64,000 nucleotides of DNA, taken from Sphingomonas sp. S2M10. Its GTDB lineage: Bacteria > Pseudomonadota > Alphaproteobacteria > Sphingomonadales > Sphingomonadaceae. Shown piece after piece: positions 46,815-56,591 of the stretch; position 1 is the stretch's first letter, and every line of letters begins with the position of its first letter. Under the pieces are notes generated by a model. That model was not told the origin of the DNA. It saw nothing but the letters and a program-made list of their open reading frames with translations, and did no database searches. A program made the position numbers and the translations under genes. The DNA lies in the NCBI RefSeq assembly GCF_012650175.1, contig NZ_JAAILI010000055.1, positions 124,001 through 188,000 of the forward strand. The letters are read 5' to 3'.

Positions 46815-47300
46815 TCAGCGGCCGACCTGCATCAGCCCCTTGGTCTTGCCATCGCCCACCGCGCTGAGCTGGAGCGCGAAGGGCTGGCCGTCATCGGTGG
46901 TGCCGATCAGGTTATCGTCCTTGGTCGTCACCTTGAAGCCCTGTTTCGTCATGTTGTCGCGAAACCAGTCGCGCACCACGGTAGGCGCGGCCGGGCTCTC
47001 GAACTCGACGATCACCTCGCCCTCCTTGTCGCTACCCTTGTCGTTGACCTTGAGGTTCTTGAGCGTCGATCCGGGGTAGAGCGTCACCCCGTCTATGTCG
47101 AAATTCTTCGCGTCCAGCGGCATCTTGGGCAAGGTGATCGATCCCTGGATGCCCGGCGTCTTGATCTGGATGCGGCCGTTGGCGTCGGTGGAGATCACGC
47201 TGTTGCCGTCGATATCGTTGCCGTCGAAATCGATGTTGGCGCTGCCGTGGCAGGCGACGAGCGCGAACGGCAGCAAGAGAGGAACAAGGCGGCGATTCAT
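46815..47300 (-). CDS. Hypothetical lipoprotein
   Basis: 161 residues from the ATG at 47300. Lipobox Leu-Val-Ala-Cys at about residues 14-17. The mature part has a repetitive Asp/Gly stretch (Asp-Phe-Asp-Gly-Asn-Asp-Ile-Asp-Gly-Asn-Ser), a beta-rich middle with Ile-Gln-Gly-Ser-Ile-Thr-Leu-Pro, and a Trp-containing helix (Val-Arg-Asp-Trp-Phe-Arg-Asp-Asn-Met). I recognise no named family. Probably anchored in the outer or inner membrane, facing the periplasm. Divergent from the MFS transporter gene. Confidence 0.82.
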   Translation of the reverse strand: MNRRLVPLLLPFALVACHGSANIDFDGNDIDGNSVISTDANGRIQIKTPGIQGSITLPKMPLDAKNFDIDGVTLYPGSTLKNLKVNDKGSDKEGEVIVEFESPAAPTVVRDWFRDNMTKQGFKVTTKDDNLIGTTDDGQPFALQLSAVGDGKTKGLMQVGR

Positions 47301-47404
47301 CGGGATACTCCTGCGGCGGTTTCGCACCGCAATGTTGTTGCGCGGCTATCCGCGTCAACCGGAAAAGGGGTGACGCAGCAACAGGGTTGGGCCATGGCGC
47401 AGGC

Positions 47405-48640
47405 ATGAACGCCCCGCATCTGAGCACCGCCTCCGCCGGCAAGGCCCCGCTGCGCTTCGGCGAGTTCGTGCCGCTCGCCGCCGCATTGATGGCGCTGACC
47501 GCGCTTGGCATCGATTCGATGCTCCCCGCCCTGCCCGCAATCGGGGCCAGCCTGGGCGTCGATTCGGCCAACCACCGCCAGTTCGTGATCACCGCCTTCC
47601 TGATCGGCTTTGCCGTCGCACAGCTCGCCTATGGCCCGCTGTCGGACCGGTTCGGCCGCCGTCCGGTGCTGATCGTCGCGCTGGCCTGTTATGTGGTCAC
47701 CTGCGCGATCGCGGCCATCTCCGGCAGCTTCGTGCTGCTGCTGCTCGCCCGCCTTGCCATGGGCACCGCGGCGGCGGGCGCGCGGGTGGTGACGGTGGCG
47801 CTGGTGCGCGATTGCTATGCCGGGCGCGCCATGGCGCGCGTGATGAGCCTGGTGTTCATCGTCTTCATGGCCGCCCCGATCTTCGCCCCCGCGGTGGGCC
47901 AGATCATCCTGTCCGCCGGCGGATCGTGGCGGACGATCTTCTGGGGAATCGGCGCGATCGCAGGCCTGGTGCTGCTCTGGTTCGCGCTGCGCATGCCGGA
48001 GACACTCGGCACCGACGCGCGCCAGTCGCTCCACCCGGCGCGGATCGTCGCGGATTACGGCCTGATGCTGCGCGACCGCGCGGCGGTGGGCTACACGATC
48101 GCCACGGGCCTGCTCTCCGGCGCGCTGTTCGGCTTTATCGGATCGGTGCAGCAGGTGATGGCCGACGTGTTCCACCGGCCGGACCTGCTGACCGTGGTGT
48201 TTGCCGGCGTGGCGAGCACGATGGCGGTCGGCTCCTTCCTCAATTCCCGCATCGTGATGCGGCTGGGCACCCGGGTCATCTCGCACACCGCGCTCACCTT
48301 GCTGACCCTTCTCGCGGGCGTGCACCTCGCCATCACCGTGCTGGACATGGAAACGCTGTGGAGTTTCGCCGTGCTGCAGGCGCTGATGATGGCGTGCTTC
48401 GGCCTCGCTACCTCCAACTTCTCCGCAATGGCGATGGAGCGGATGGGCGCGATTGCCGGCACCGCTTCCAGCCTGCAGGGCTTCGTGACGACGCTGGCCG
48501 GGGCGCTGATCGGCGCTGCCATCGGCCAGGCCTTCGACGGCACCACTATCCCGCTGTATAGTGGTTTTCTGCTGATGGGTGGGCTCTCGCTCGTGGTAGT
48601 AGCGGTGACGGAACGCGGACGGATGTTCCGCCCGAGCTGA
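47405..48640 (+). CDS. Bcr/CflA family drug resistance MFS transporter
   Basis: 411 residues from the ATG at 47405, twelve predicted membrane helices. Helix 1 contains Asp-Ser-Met-Leu-Pro-Ala-Leu-Pro, the signature of the Bcr/CflA (DHA1) group. Motif A is Gly-Pro-Leu-Ser-Asp-Arg-Phe-Gly-Arg-Arg-Pro at 77-87. Motif C-like Gly-Thr-Ala-Ala-Ala-Gly-Ala-Arg-Val-Val follows in helix 4. It is a proton-driven exporter of drugs (bicyclomycin, chloramphenicol or sulfonamide types) in the inner membrane; the actual substrate is unknown. Confidence 0.93.
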   Translation: MNAPHLSTASAGKAPLRFGEFVPLAAALMALTALGIDSMLPALPAIGASLGVDSANHRQFVITAFLIGFAVAQLAYGPLSDRFGRRPVLIVALACYVVTCAIAAISGSFVLLLLARLAMGTAAAGARVVTVALVRDCYAGRAMARVMSLVFIVFMAAPIFAPAVGQIILSAGGSWRTIFWGIGAIAGLVLLWFALRMPETLGTDARQSLHPARIVADYGLMLRDRAAVGYTIATGLLSGALFGFIGSVQQVMADVFHRPDLLTVVFAGVASTMAVGSFLNSRIVMRLGTRVISHTALTLLTLLAGVHLAITVLDMETLWSFAVLQALMMACFGLATSNFSAMAMERMGAIAGTASSLQGFVTTLAGALIGAAIGQAFDGTTIPLYSGFLLMGGLSLVVVAVTERGRMFRPS

Positions 48641-48720
48641 GTCGGAACGCAGCCGGGGCCCGCGCCGTTGCGCTTTCCGAATCCCGGCGATCCCCGCCGG
48701 GCCAGCAATGAGGTTTGGCG

Positions 48721-49062
48721 ATGAGCGGCATTCAGAGTCCCGGCGACGACGGCTATGACGCGGAAGGCTATGACGAGAGCCAGCGCGCCGAAATTCTCGA
48801 GGTGACGGGCGACGGCCCCGATGACGGCGCGCTGCTGACGGATCTGAACCCGGATCTGGGCGGCAACGAGGACGACGACGACGATCTCGACGACCTGTCG
48901 ATGACCGACGACGAAATCGGCGAGGAAGACGACGACGCCGAGGAGGACGAGGACGATCTCGACGAGGACGACATCCAGGACGACTTCGACGACGAGGATG
49001 TCGACGAAGACGATCTGGACGAAGAACTCGACGACCCCGACGACGTGGCGCTGCGCCCCTGA
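48721..49062 (+). CDS. Hyperacidic low-complexity protein
   Basis: 113 residues from the ATG at 48721. From about residue 50 onward the sequence is mostly Asp and Glu with regularly spaced Leu/Ile/Phe/Val. The N-terminal half is a folded-looking Ser-Gln-Arg-Ala-Glu-Ile-Leu-Glu-Val-Thr-Gly segment. There are no Cys and few basic residues. Likely disordered; it may mimic nucleic acid or buffer cations, but no function can be assigned. Codon use is ordinary for this genome. An inverted repeat follows the stop. Confidence 0.78.
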   Translation: MSGIQSPGDDGYDAEGYDESQRAEILEVTGDGPDDGALLTDLNPDLGGNEDDDDDLDDLSMTDDEIGEEDDDAEEDEDDLDEDDIQDDFDDEDVDEDDLDEELDDPDDVALRP

Positions 49063-49068
49063 CACGAC

Positions 49069-49108
49069 GCCCGGGTGCGCGCGGCGTTCGCGTCGAACGC
49101 ACCCGGGC
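49069..49108 (+). terminator. Possible terminator hairpin after the acidic protein gene
   Basis: Perfect 11-bp stem GCCCGGGTGCG / CGCACCCGGGC around an 18-nt loop that itself contains GCGTTCGCG. No T-run follows, so it may act as a Rho-dependent or mRNA-stabilising structure rather than a true intrinsic terminator. Confidence 0.5.
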
Positions 49109-49140
49109 CACGCTTGCATCGCGGCCCCCAGGTGTTACGA

Positions 49141-49165
49141 TATACTGTAGCAACAAAGGAGGAGA
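49141..49165 (+). promoter_or_regulatory. -10-like box and strong ribosome site of the exbD-like gene
   Basis: TATACT at 49141-49146 lies 24 bases before the ATG at 49170 and is unusually AT-rich for this region. A long AAGGAGGAGAGG ribosome site follows at about 49156-49167. No good -35 box sits at the standard distance. Confidence 0.4.
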
Positions 49166-49169
49166 GGTC

Positions 49170-49574
49170 ATGCGCAAGTTGGTACCCGCCGCCGAACCGA
49201 TGCCGATCGGCGCGATAAACGTGACGCCGTTCATCGACGTGATGCTCGTGCTGCTGATCGTCATGATCCTCAGCATGCCGATCATGTCCCACAAGGTGCC
49301 CGTCGACCTGCCGCAGGGCCCTGCATCCGCCACCGACGACGCGACCCACCGCCTGGCGATCGATCGCGACGGCGCGCTGTTCTGGGACGGCACCCGCCTC
49401 GCCGATTCCGCCCTGCCGGCCAAGCTTGCCGCGCTGCGCGCCGATGCGGCCGTGCTCCAGCTCCAGACGGATCCCGAGACGCGCTACGAGCGGTTCGACA
49501 CGATCCTCGCCGCGATCAAGCGGGCCAACATCGCCAAGCTGGGCTTTGTCGGCAATCAGCCGCTGGTCGAGTGA
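49170..49574 (+). CDS. ExbD/TolR family biopolymer transport protein (orphan)
   Basis: 134 residues with one N-terminal membrane helix (about 17-38) and a periplasmic domain. The helix contains Ile-Asn-Val-Thr-Pro-Phe-Ile-Asp23-Val-Met-Leu-Val-Leu-Leu-Ile, where Asp23 is the conserved proton-path residue. ExbD works with ExbB (or TolR with TolQ) to energise outer-membrane transporters via TonB. No exbB, tolQ or tonB is next to it, so it must use a partner encoded elsewhere. Good ribosome site; the next gene is a lipoprotein 55 bp downstream. Confidence 0.9.
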   Translation: MRKLVPAAEPMPIGAINVTPFIDVMLVLLIVMILSMPIMSHKVPVDLPQGPASATDDATHRLAIDRDGALFWDGTRLADSALPAKLAALRADAAVLQLQTDPETRYERFDTILAAIKRANIAKLGFVGNQPLVE

Positions 49575-49629
49575 GGAACCGGCGCATCCGGTGGCTCGTT
49601 CGCAAGTTCTTGTTTTGGAAGAGACCCGG

Positions 49630-50265
49630 ATGCGTCTGACCCCAGCCCTGCTCGTCGCCTGTTCGCTCGCCGCCTGTTCGCTCGCCGCCTGTTCCTCTGG
49701 TTTGCCCCCGGCGGCCGACAACGCGGCCAACGCGGAGGTCAACCAGACCGCGCCGGCCGCCGCCGAGCAGGCGACGAGCGATGCGCCGCTCGAGCCGCTC
49801 AACCCGCCCGCCCCGGGCCAGCCGGGCGGACTGCCCGACGACCGCACTCCGATCAGCGAGGCCAAGTTCGCGCCCGAAAGCGCGCAGGGCGCTGCCAACG
49901 TCGTCCAGACCTATTATGCGCTGATCGAAAGCGGCCGCACCGACGAGGCCTGGGCACTGTGGAGCGACGGCGGCAAGGCGTCCGGCGGCGATGCCAAGGC
50001 GTTCGCCGCGCGGTTCGCTCCCTATACGGAGTACCACGCCAATATCGGCGCGCCGGGCCAGATCGAGGCGGGTGCCGGCCAGCGCTACGTCACCGTGCCG
50101 GTGCAGGTCTATGGGCGTATGAAAGCCACCGGCAAGCCCTTTTACCAGCTCGGCGAGGTCACGCTGCACCGTGCCGGTGACATCGATGGTGCGACCGCCG
50201 AGCAGCGTGCCTGGCACATCCGCGCGATCAAGTTTCAGGACGATCCGGGCAAGCCCGCCCAATAA
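49630..50265 (+). CDS. Hypothetical lipoprotein with duplicated lipobox
   Basis: 211 residues from the ATG at 49630. The signal peptide contains three overlapping lipobox candidates (Leu-Val-Ala-Cys, Leu-Ala-Ala-Cys, Leu-Ala-Ala-Cys), produced by a 15-bp tandem repeat. A disordered Ala/Pro/Asn linker (about 25-80) leads to a compact domain. That domain opens Val-Val-Gln-Thr-Tyr-Tyr-Ala-Leu-Ile-Glu-Ser-Gly-Arg, then Ala-Trp-Ala-Leu-Trp-Ser-Asp, reminiscent of NTF2-like/DUF folds, but I cannot name the family. Surface-associated or periplasmic. Confidence 0.85.
   Translation: MRLTPALLVACSLAACSLAACSSGLPPAADNAANAEVNQTAPAAAEQATSDAPLEPLNPPAPGQPGGLPDDRTPISEAKFAPESAQGAANVVQTYYALIESGRTDEAWALWSDGGKASGGDAKAFAARFAPYTEYHANIGAPGQIEAGAGQRYVTVPVQVYGRMKATGKPFYQLGEVTLHRAGDIDGATAEQRAWHIRAIKFQDDPGKPAQ
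49651..49695 (+). repeat. 15-bp tandem repeat in the signal sequence
   Basis: GCCTGTTCGCTC starts at 49657 and 49672 and its first half again at 49687, a 15-bp period. It encodes repeated Cys-Ser-Leu-Ala-Ala. Copy-number change keeps the frame. Confidence 0.9.
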
Positions 50266-50469
50266 TCAGCCTGTCAAGTTGCGGAGCAGCGCCAGATCCT
50301 CCTTGTCGATCGGCTGCCCGAGCGCGTCGGCTGCGTTCTCGATCGGCGGCGAAGGGCCCTGCGACGCGCCGGCGCCTGCCACGGTCACTGCCGTCCACAG
50401 CACCCCCGCTGCCCAGAGCAGCGCCGCCCAGCGGCTGCGGAACAGAGAAGAGGGCCGTCTCGGCAGCAT
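50266..50469 (-). CDS. Small membrane or secreted hypothetical protein
   Basis: 67 residues with a basic start (Met-Leu-Pro-Arg-Arg-Pro-Ser-Ser-Leu-Phe-Arg-Ser-Arg) and one hydrophobic segment (about 15-35). The C-terminus is Pro-Ile-Asp-Lys-Glu-Asp-Leu-Ala-Leu-Leu-Arg-Asn-Leu. It fills the gap between two rightward genes and its stop abuts the lipoprotein's. It looks like a real small protein by composition, but no family is known to me. Confidence 0.55.
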   Translation of the reverse strand: MLPRRPSSLFRSRWAALLWAAGVLWTAVTVAGAGASQGPSPPIENAADALGQPIDKEDLALLRNLTG

Positions 50470-50538
50470 GGCGCCGACCTTGCTCCCCTTGAACTGAACG
50501 GCGCGCTACGCTCCATGGTTACCGCCGAAGGATTCGTG

Positions 50539-50940
50539 ATGCCCCGCTTCTCCCGACCGATCACCGCCACCACTGCCGACATCGACATATTGGGGCACGT
50601 CAACAATGCCGTCTGGGTGGCGTGGATCCAGGACATCGCGGTCGCGCACTGGGACAGCCTCGCCACGCCCGAGGAGCAGGCCGCCTATGTCTGGGTGATC
50701 ACCCGACACGAGATCGACTATCGCGGCAATGTCCATGTCGGCGAGACGGTGACCGGCGAGACCTGGGTGCCCGAGCCGCCGCGCGGCGCCCGCTTCAACC
50801 GCCACGTCCGTTTCCTCGGAGAAGACGGCAAGGTGCGGGTGGAGGCGGTGACCACCTGGGCGCTGCTCGACCGCGCCACCGGGCGGCTGCTTCGTGTCCC
50901 CGCCGCGCTCGGCGACCGCTTCATCGAGGCGACGCGCTGA
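50539..50940 (+). CDS. Acyl-CoA thioesterase (4HBT hotdog fold)
   Basis: 133 residues from the ATG at 50539, which has GAAGGA six bases upstream; an in-frame ATG at 50515 is an alternative. The 4-hydroxybenzoyl-CoA thioesterase signature is clear: Thr-Ala-Asp-Ile-Asp-Ile-Leu-Gly-His-Val-Asn-Asn-Ala-Val-Trp with the active-site Asp region, then Ile-Asp-Tyr-Arg-Gly-Asn-Val. It hydrolyses acyl-CoA thioesters in the cytosol; chain preference unknown. Small YbgC/FadM-type enzyme. Confidence 0.9.
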   Translation: MPRFSRPITATTADIDILGHVNNAVWVAWIQDIAVAHWDSLATPEEQAAYVWVITRHEIDYRGNVHVGETVTGETWVPEPPRGARFNRHVRFLGEDGKVRVEAVTTWALLDRATGRLLRVPAALGDRFIEATR

Positions 50941-51008
50941 CAAAGCGAGTCGCCTGCACGACGAACCGTGGTTCGCGTCTCGGTAGAACTCGCGTAGAAT
51001 GTCTCACC

Positions 51009-51704
51009 ATGGCGTTCTCGCGTGTGTTCCCGCTGGCGGTGCTGGCCCTGCCCCTGCTGCTTTCGGCCTGCATCTTTGGCAGCGGCGACGGCGACAAACG
51101 CTCGGCCCCCGCCCCTGTCCGCCCGCGCGGCAGCCCGCCGATCACGCTCAACCGGCCGACGCCGCGCGACACCCAGCAATGTTTCACCGATCTCTCCCGC
51201 GCGGGGGTGCGGTTCAATGCGCTGCCGGATCGCGACTATGGCGGGGGCTGCATCGTCGAGGGCGGGGTGCAGCTGATCGACATCGGCGTGCCGGTCGGCG
51301 GCATCAAAAGCATGCGCTGCCCACTCGCCCGCGCCTTTACCGGCTGGGTGCAGTACGCCGTAGCCCCGGCCGCGCGGCAGATCCTGGGCAGCGACCTGGT
51401 GCGGGTGGACACCTTCGGCACCTATGTCTGCCGGGCGATCGTCGGCAGCGCGCAATCCTCCACCAAGCTCTCCGAGCATGGTCGCGCCAATGCGGTCGAC
51501 GTGTCCGGTTTCGTGCTGCGGGACGGGCGCCGAATCACCATCCTGAAGGACTGGCAAAACCAGGATCCTGCCATCCGGAAATTCCTCGAGACGATCCATG
51601 CGTCGGCGTGCAGGCGCTTCGCTACCGTGTTGAGCCCGAACTACAATTACGTCCATCGCGACCATTTCCACCTCGATATGGGGCGCGGCCCGTTCTGCGC
51701 CTGA
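51009..51704 (+). CDS. Extensin-like family lipoprotein
   Basis: 231 residues from the ATG at 51009. Lipobox Leu-Ser-Ala-Cys near residue 21. The extensin-like C-terminal domain is recognised by Leu-Ser-Glu-His-Gly-Arg-Ala-Asn-Ala-Val-Asp-Val-Ser-Gly-Phe and the final His-Arg-Asp-His-Phe-His-Leu-Asp-Met. These His and Asp residues match the metal ligands of M15/D-Ala-D-Ala peptidase folds. It probably acts on peptidoglycan, by inference from the fold. Four Cys in the mature domain may pair as disulfides. Confidence 0.9.
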   Translation: MAFSRVFPLAVLALPLLLSACIFGSGDGDKRSAPAPVRPRGSPPITLNRPTPRDTQQCFTDLSRAGVRFNALPDRDYGGGCIVEGGVQLIDIGVPVGGIKSMRCPLARAFTGWVQYAVAPAARQILGSDLVRVDTFGTYVCRAIVGSAQSSTKLSEHGRANAVDVSGFVLRDGRRITILKDWQNQDPAIRKFLETIHASACRRFATVLSPNYNYVHRDHFHLDMGRGPFCA

Positions 51705-51743
51705 GGCTTTCCAAGCGGACCGGATGCGCCTAATCCGCCGGCA

Positions 51744-52616
51744 ATGAGCGATACGAGAGTCCCGTCGCGCGTCTTCCGCCCTGCCCAGCAGGAGGCCGAA
51801 GCCGCCAACACCGCCACCGGCACCCCGCAGACCGAGCATCCCGCCTACCGGCTCGCCTTCCAGGACATGGACTTCCTGCTGCGCGAGGACCTGCGGCCGG
51901 TGCGTTTTCAGCTCGAGCTGCTCAAGCCGCAGCTGCTGCTCGACGAGGCGAACATCGCCTCCACCTTCGTGATCTACGGCTCGGCGCGCATCCCCGAGCC
52001 GGCCAAGGCCGAGGCGGTGCTGGCGCTCGCCGAGACCGAGCAGCAGAAGCGCATCGCCGAGAGCCTGGTCGCCAAGTCCAAATATTATGACGTCGCCCGC
52101 GAGTTGGGGCGGCTGGCGAGCAACTTCCCCGTCGACACCGCGGGCAAGCGCCACTTTGTGGTCACCTCGGGCGGCGGGCCTTCGATCATGGAAGCGGCGA
52201 ACCGCGGCGCGCGGGACGTCGGCGCGGAGACGATCGGGCTCAACATCGTGCTGCCGCACGAACAGGCGCCCAACCCCTACGTCACGCCCGGGCTGAGCAT
52301 GCAGTTCCACTATTTCGCGCTGCGCAAGATGCACTTCCTGCTCCACGCGCGCGCCGTGGCGGTGTTCCCGGGCGGCTTCGGCACCTTCGACGAAAGCTTC
52401 GAGCTGCTGACCCTGATCCAGACCGGCAAGGTCGATCCGATCCCGGTGCTGTTCTACGGCAAGGAATTCTGGAACCGCGTCGTCAACTTCGAGGCGCTGT
52501 GCGACGAGGGCGTGATCTCGCCGCGTGACCTGAACCTGTTCCGCTTCTGCGAAACCGCCGAGGAAGGCTGGGAAATCGTCCAGGACTTCTGGCGGAACAA
52601 GGAAACGGCGGGCTGA
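51744..52616 (+). CDS. LOG family protein (TIGR00730-like)
   Basis: 290 residues. The nucleotide-binding signature Ser-Gly-Gly-Gly-Pro-Ser-Ile-Met-Glu-Ala-Ala-Asn-Arg-Gly is near 142, and the catalytic Pro-Gly-Gly-Phe-Gly-Thr-Phe-Asp-Glu near 209. This is the LOG/lysine decarboxylase-like fold; characterised members are cytokinin riboside 5'-monophosphate phosphoribohydrolases or pyrimidine nucleotide nucleosidases. The N-terminal 70-residue helical extension marks the bacterial long branch. Cytosolic. Confidence 0.92.
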   Translation: MSDTRVPSRVFRPAQQEAEAANTATGTPQTEHPAYRLAFQDMDFLLREDLRPVRFQLELLKPQLLLDEANIASTFVIYGSARIPEPAKAEAVLALAETEQQKRIAESLVAKSKYYDVARELGRLASNFPVDTAGKRHFVVTSGGGPSIMEAANRGARDVGAETIGLNIVLPHEQAPNPYVTPGLSMQFHYFALRKMHFLLHARAVAVFPGGFGTFDESFELLTLIQTGKVDPIPVLFYGKEFWNRVVNFEALCDEGVISPRDLNLFRFCETAEEGWEIVQDFWRNKETAG

Positions 52617-52620
52617 TCCC

Positions 52621-52760
52621 GATCCTCCCCCGGAGGGGGAGGGGGACCGCCGCCGGAGGCGGTGGTGGAGGAGTGTTTCGGTCGTGATGGCGGGATGCTC
52701 CACCAGGGTCGACACCCCTCCGCCGCGCTGCGCGCGCCGCCTCCCTTGCAGGGGAGGATC
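52621..52760. repeat. Composite palindromic element, 140 bp (type B, copy 2)
   Basis: Reads GATCCTCCCCC...GGGGAGGATC. In reverse complement it has the same end hairpins, the GGCGCGCGCAGCGCGGCGGAGGGG block and the GGCGGCGGTCCCCCTCCCC block as 7031-7172, but a different middle of about 45 bp. It lies between the LOG and DUF815 genes. Confidence 0.85.
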
Positions 52761-52803
52761 GATAGGCTCGCACCTGCCGCACGTTGCGCTATAGCCCCTC
52801 GGC

Positions 52804-53613
52804 ATGACCGATCCGCTGATCCGTATCGCCGAGGCGCTCGAACGGCTGGCGCCGCCCCCCGCGCCGCCCGCCGATCTGACCGCCTATCCCGCCTATGTCT
52901 GGCGCGGGCGCGCGATCGTTCCGGCCCGCGCCTTTGCCCCCACCCCGCTCGCGCTCCTCCAGGGAGTGGAGAAGCAGCGGGCAGCGCTGCTCGCCAATCT
53001 GGAGCGACTGTCCGCCGGTCACGCCGCGCAGGATGTGCTGCTGTGGGGCGCGCGCGGCACCGGCAAGTCGGCGCTGGTCAAGGGCGCGGTCGCCGAGGTG
53101 CAGGCGCAGGGCGGGCGGCTCGCGCTGGTCGAGGCGGCGACGACGCATCTCGACACGCTGCCGGATCTGTTCGCGCTGCTCGCCGACACCGATCGGCCGT
53201 TCGCGATCTTCCTCGACGATCTCGGCTTCGACGCCGCAGCCGATGCCCGCGCGCTACGCTCGCTGCTCGAAGGGGGCGCCGAGGCGCGCCCAGCTAACTC
53301 CCGTCTGCTGGTCACCTCCAACCGCCGGCACCTTCTCCCGCGCGACATCGAGGCGCAGGCCAGCGCGATCAACCCGCGCGATACGATCGACGACGACCTC
53401 GCGCTCGCCGATCGTTTTGGTCTGTCCCTCGGCTTTCATGTCGTCGATCAGGACACCTATGTCGCGATCGTTCGCGGCTATGCCGAGGCGTACGGACTCG
53501 TGTTCGAGCCGGCAGACGCCGTTCAATGGGCTACGCAGCGAGGCAGCCGGTCCGGCCGGGTGGCGTGGCAATATGTGGTCGAACTTGCCGGACGCCACGG
53601 AAAGCGCCTCTAG
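52804..53613 (+). CDS. DUF815 family AAA+ ATPase
   Basis: 269 residues. Walker A Gly-Ala-Arg-Gly-Thr-Gly-Lys-Ser at about 82-89; Walker B Phe-Ala-Ile-Phe-Leu-Asp-Asp-Leu; sensor-1 Val-Thr-Ser-Asn-Arg-Arg-His. A Phe-Gly-Leu-Ser-Leu-Gly-Phe motif follows. DUF815 proteins are AAA+-like ATPases of unknown role found across Proteobacteria. Cytosolic. Nothing nearby suggests a partner. Confidence 0.9.
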   Translation: MTDPLIRIAEALERLAPPPAPPADLTAYPAYVWRGRAIVPARAFAPTPLALLQGVEKQRAALLANLERLSAGHAAQDVLLWGARGTGKSALVKGAVAEVQAQGGRLALVEAATTHLDTLPDLFALLADTDRPFAIFLDDLGFDAAADARALRSLLEGGAEARPANSRLLVTSNRRHLLPRDIEAQASAINPRDTIDDDLALADRFGLSLGFHVVDQDTYVAIVRGYAEAYGLVFEPADAVQWATQRGSRSGRVAWQYVVELAGRHGKRL

Positions 53614-54000
53614 GGCCGGAACGTCTAATATCGCACCCGAACATCTTTCTGTGCCAGATTGGAACAACTCGATCAACGCAGCAGGCCGGCCGCGAATCTG
53701 CGCGCACATGCAGCAACGTTTCGCTCGCGTGACGGACGCGGCATAGCGGGCTCATTCGGTGAGATGAGTCGCCCTTTGTCCAGCGCAAATTGCTGCCGCT
53801 GGAACGCGTCGAACCTCCCGATGTCCCGGCCGCAATCCCCTTGTGCATCCGATCGCACCGTACCGCACAATTCAATATGTTCATGTCTTCGCATGTGAGA
53901 ACATTATTGTTGAGGGATCTCATGGGGTTAATCTGTCGTTAACAGAACTAGCCACTTCGAGTCGCCGAAACGGATGTTTTAAAAGGGAAAGGGTGCGTCC
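53614..54000. other. 387-bp intergenic region
   Basis: Lower G+C than the neighbours, especially 53860-53990. No gene is supported: short frames on both strands lack ribosome sites and coding character. The right part must hold the promoter of the PEP-CTERM gene at 54001, with AAAAGGGAAAGG just before its ATG as ribosome site. Confidence 0.6.
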
Positions 54001-54627
54001 ATGCGTACGACCACGAGACTTGCCGCCGCGGCAGCGCTGCTCAGCGCTGCGGTACCTGCCCATGCCGCGCCGATCATAGGCCAGATCAATCTGATCGGCT
54101 TCGTTCGACCGATCGGCTCGACGACCATGGAGACCGCGACCGGTCTCGATTTTTACAACTTCCTGTCGTTGCCGTCGAATGCCAACGACGGCGGCACGCC
54201 CGGCACGATCTTCGCAGCGCTGGGCAGCACGGGAGTCTTCGCGGGCATCGCCTGTGCGGGTCCCTGCGGAACGATCAAGGATCTGCCGACCTTTGCGACA
54301 GGCCCGATCGCGTCGTTCTTTGATGTCGGCTCCACGATCTTCTTCGATCTGGGGTCGATCAACTCGGTGACCTACTCGAACGACGGCAGCGGCGGCAGCC
54401 TGAAGGTGATCGCCTCCGGCACCTTCCGCGCAACCGGATTCGACGACACCGCCGGCCGTTTCACCCTGACGACCCAGGGTAGCGGGCTGACCAGCTTCTC
54501 GGCGACGGCGCTTTCGCCCGTGCCGGAACCGGCCAGCTGGGCGCTGATGATTGCCGGCTTCGGGATGATGGGCGGCATGCTGCGCGCTGCGCGGCGCTCG
54601 GTACGGGTTCGCTACAGCACCAACTAA
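54001..54627 (+). CDS. PEPxxWA-CTERM sorting domain protein
   Basis: 208 residues. Signal peptide with a Pro-Ala-His-Ala-Ala cleavage region near residue 23; beta-rich body low in charged residues. The C-terminal sorting tail is Val-Pro-Glu-Pro-Ala-Ser-Trp-Ala-Leu-Met-Ile-Ala-Gly-Phe-Gly, then a hydrophobic stretch and an Arg cluster. This PEPxxWA variant is typical of sphingomonads. Exosortase-linked sorting is inferred; no exosortase gene is here. Two Cys (Ala-Cys-Ala-Gly-Pro-Cys) may pair. The body resembles no enzyme. Confidence 0.92.
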   Translation: MRTTTRLAAAAALLSAAVPAHAAPIIGQINLIGFVRPIGSTTMETATGLDFYNFLSLPSNANDGGTPGTIFAALGSTGVFAGIACAGPCGTIKDLPTFATGPIASFFDVGSTIFFDLGSINSVTYSNDGSGGSLKVIASGTFRATGFDDTAGRFTLTTQGSGLTSFSATALSPVPEPASWALMIAGFGMMGGMLRAARRSVRVRYSTN

Positions 54628-54649
54628 GCGTCCCGCTCCCTGGATGCGC

Positions 54650-54685
54650 GAGCCCCGCCGGAGCGATCCGGCGGGGCTCGTCGTT
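54650..54685. terminator. Intrinsic terminator between the PEP-CTERM and uup genes
   Basis: GAGCCCCGCCGGA / TCCGGCGGGGCTC form a perfect 13-bp stem with a GCGA loop, followed by GTCGTTTC. It can end transcription from the rightward gene; the left side has no clear T-run for uup. Confidence 0.8.
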
Positions 54686-54692
54686 TCAAGGT

Positions 54693-56474
<1,782 letters not shown>

Positions 56475-56591
56475 GGTGCAGCACCTAGGAGGCGGCGGGC
56501 CTCCCCGCAAGCGGCCAGGCATGGGGGGCGGCGATGCACCAATGCCACAATTGCCGAACCATGGCTGACGGGCATGTTCAGGGGCTATTCA

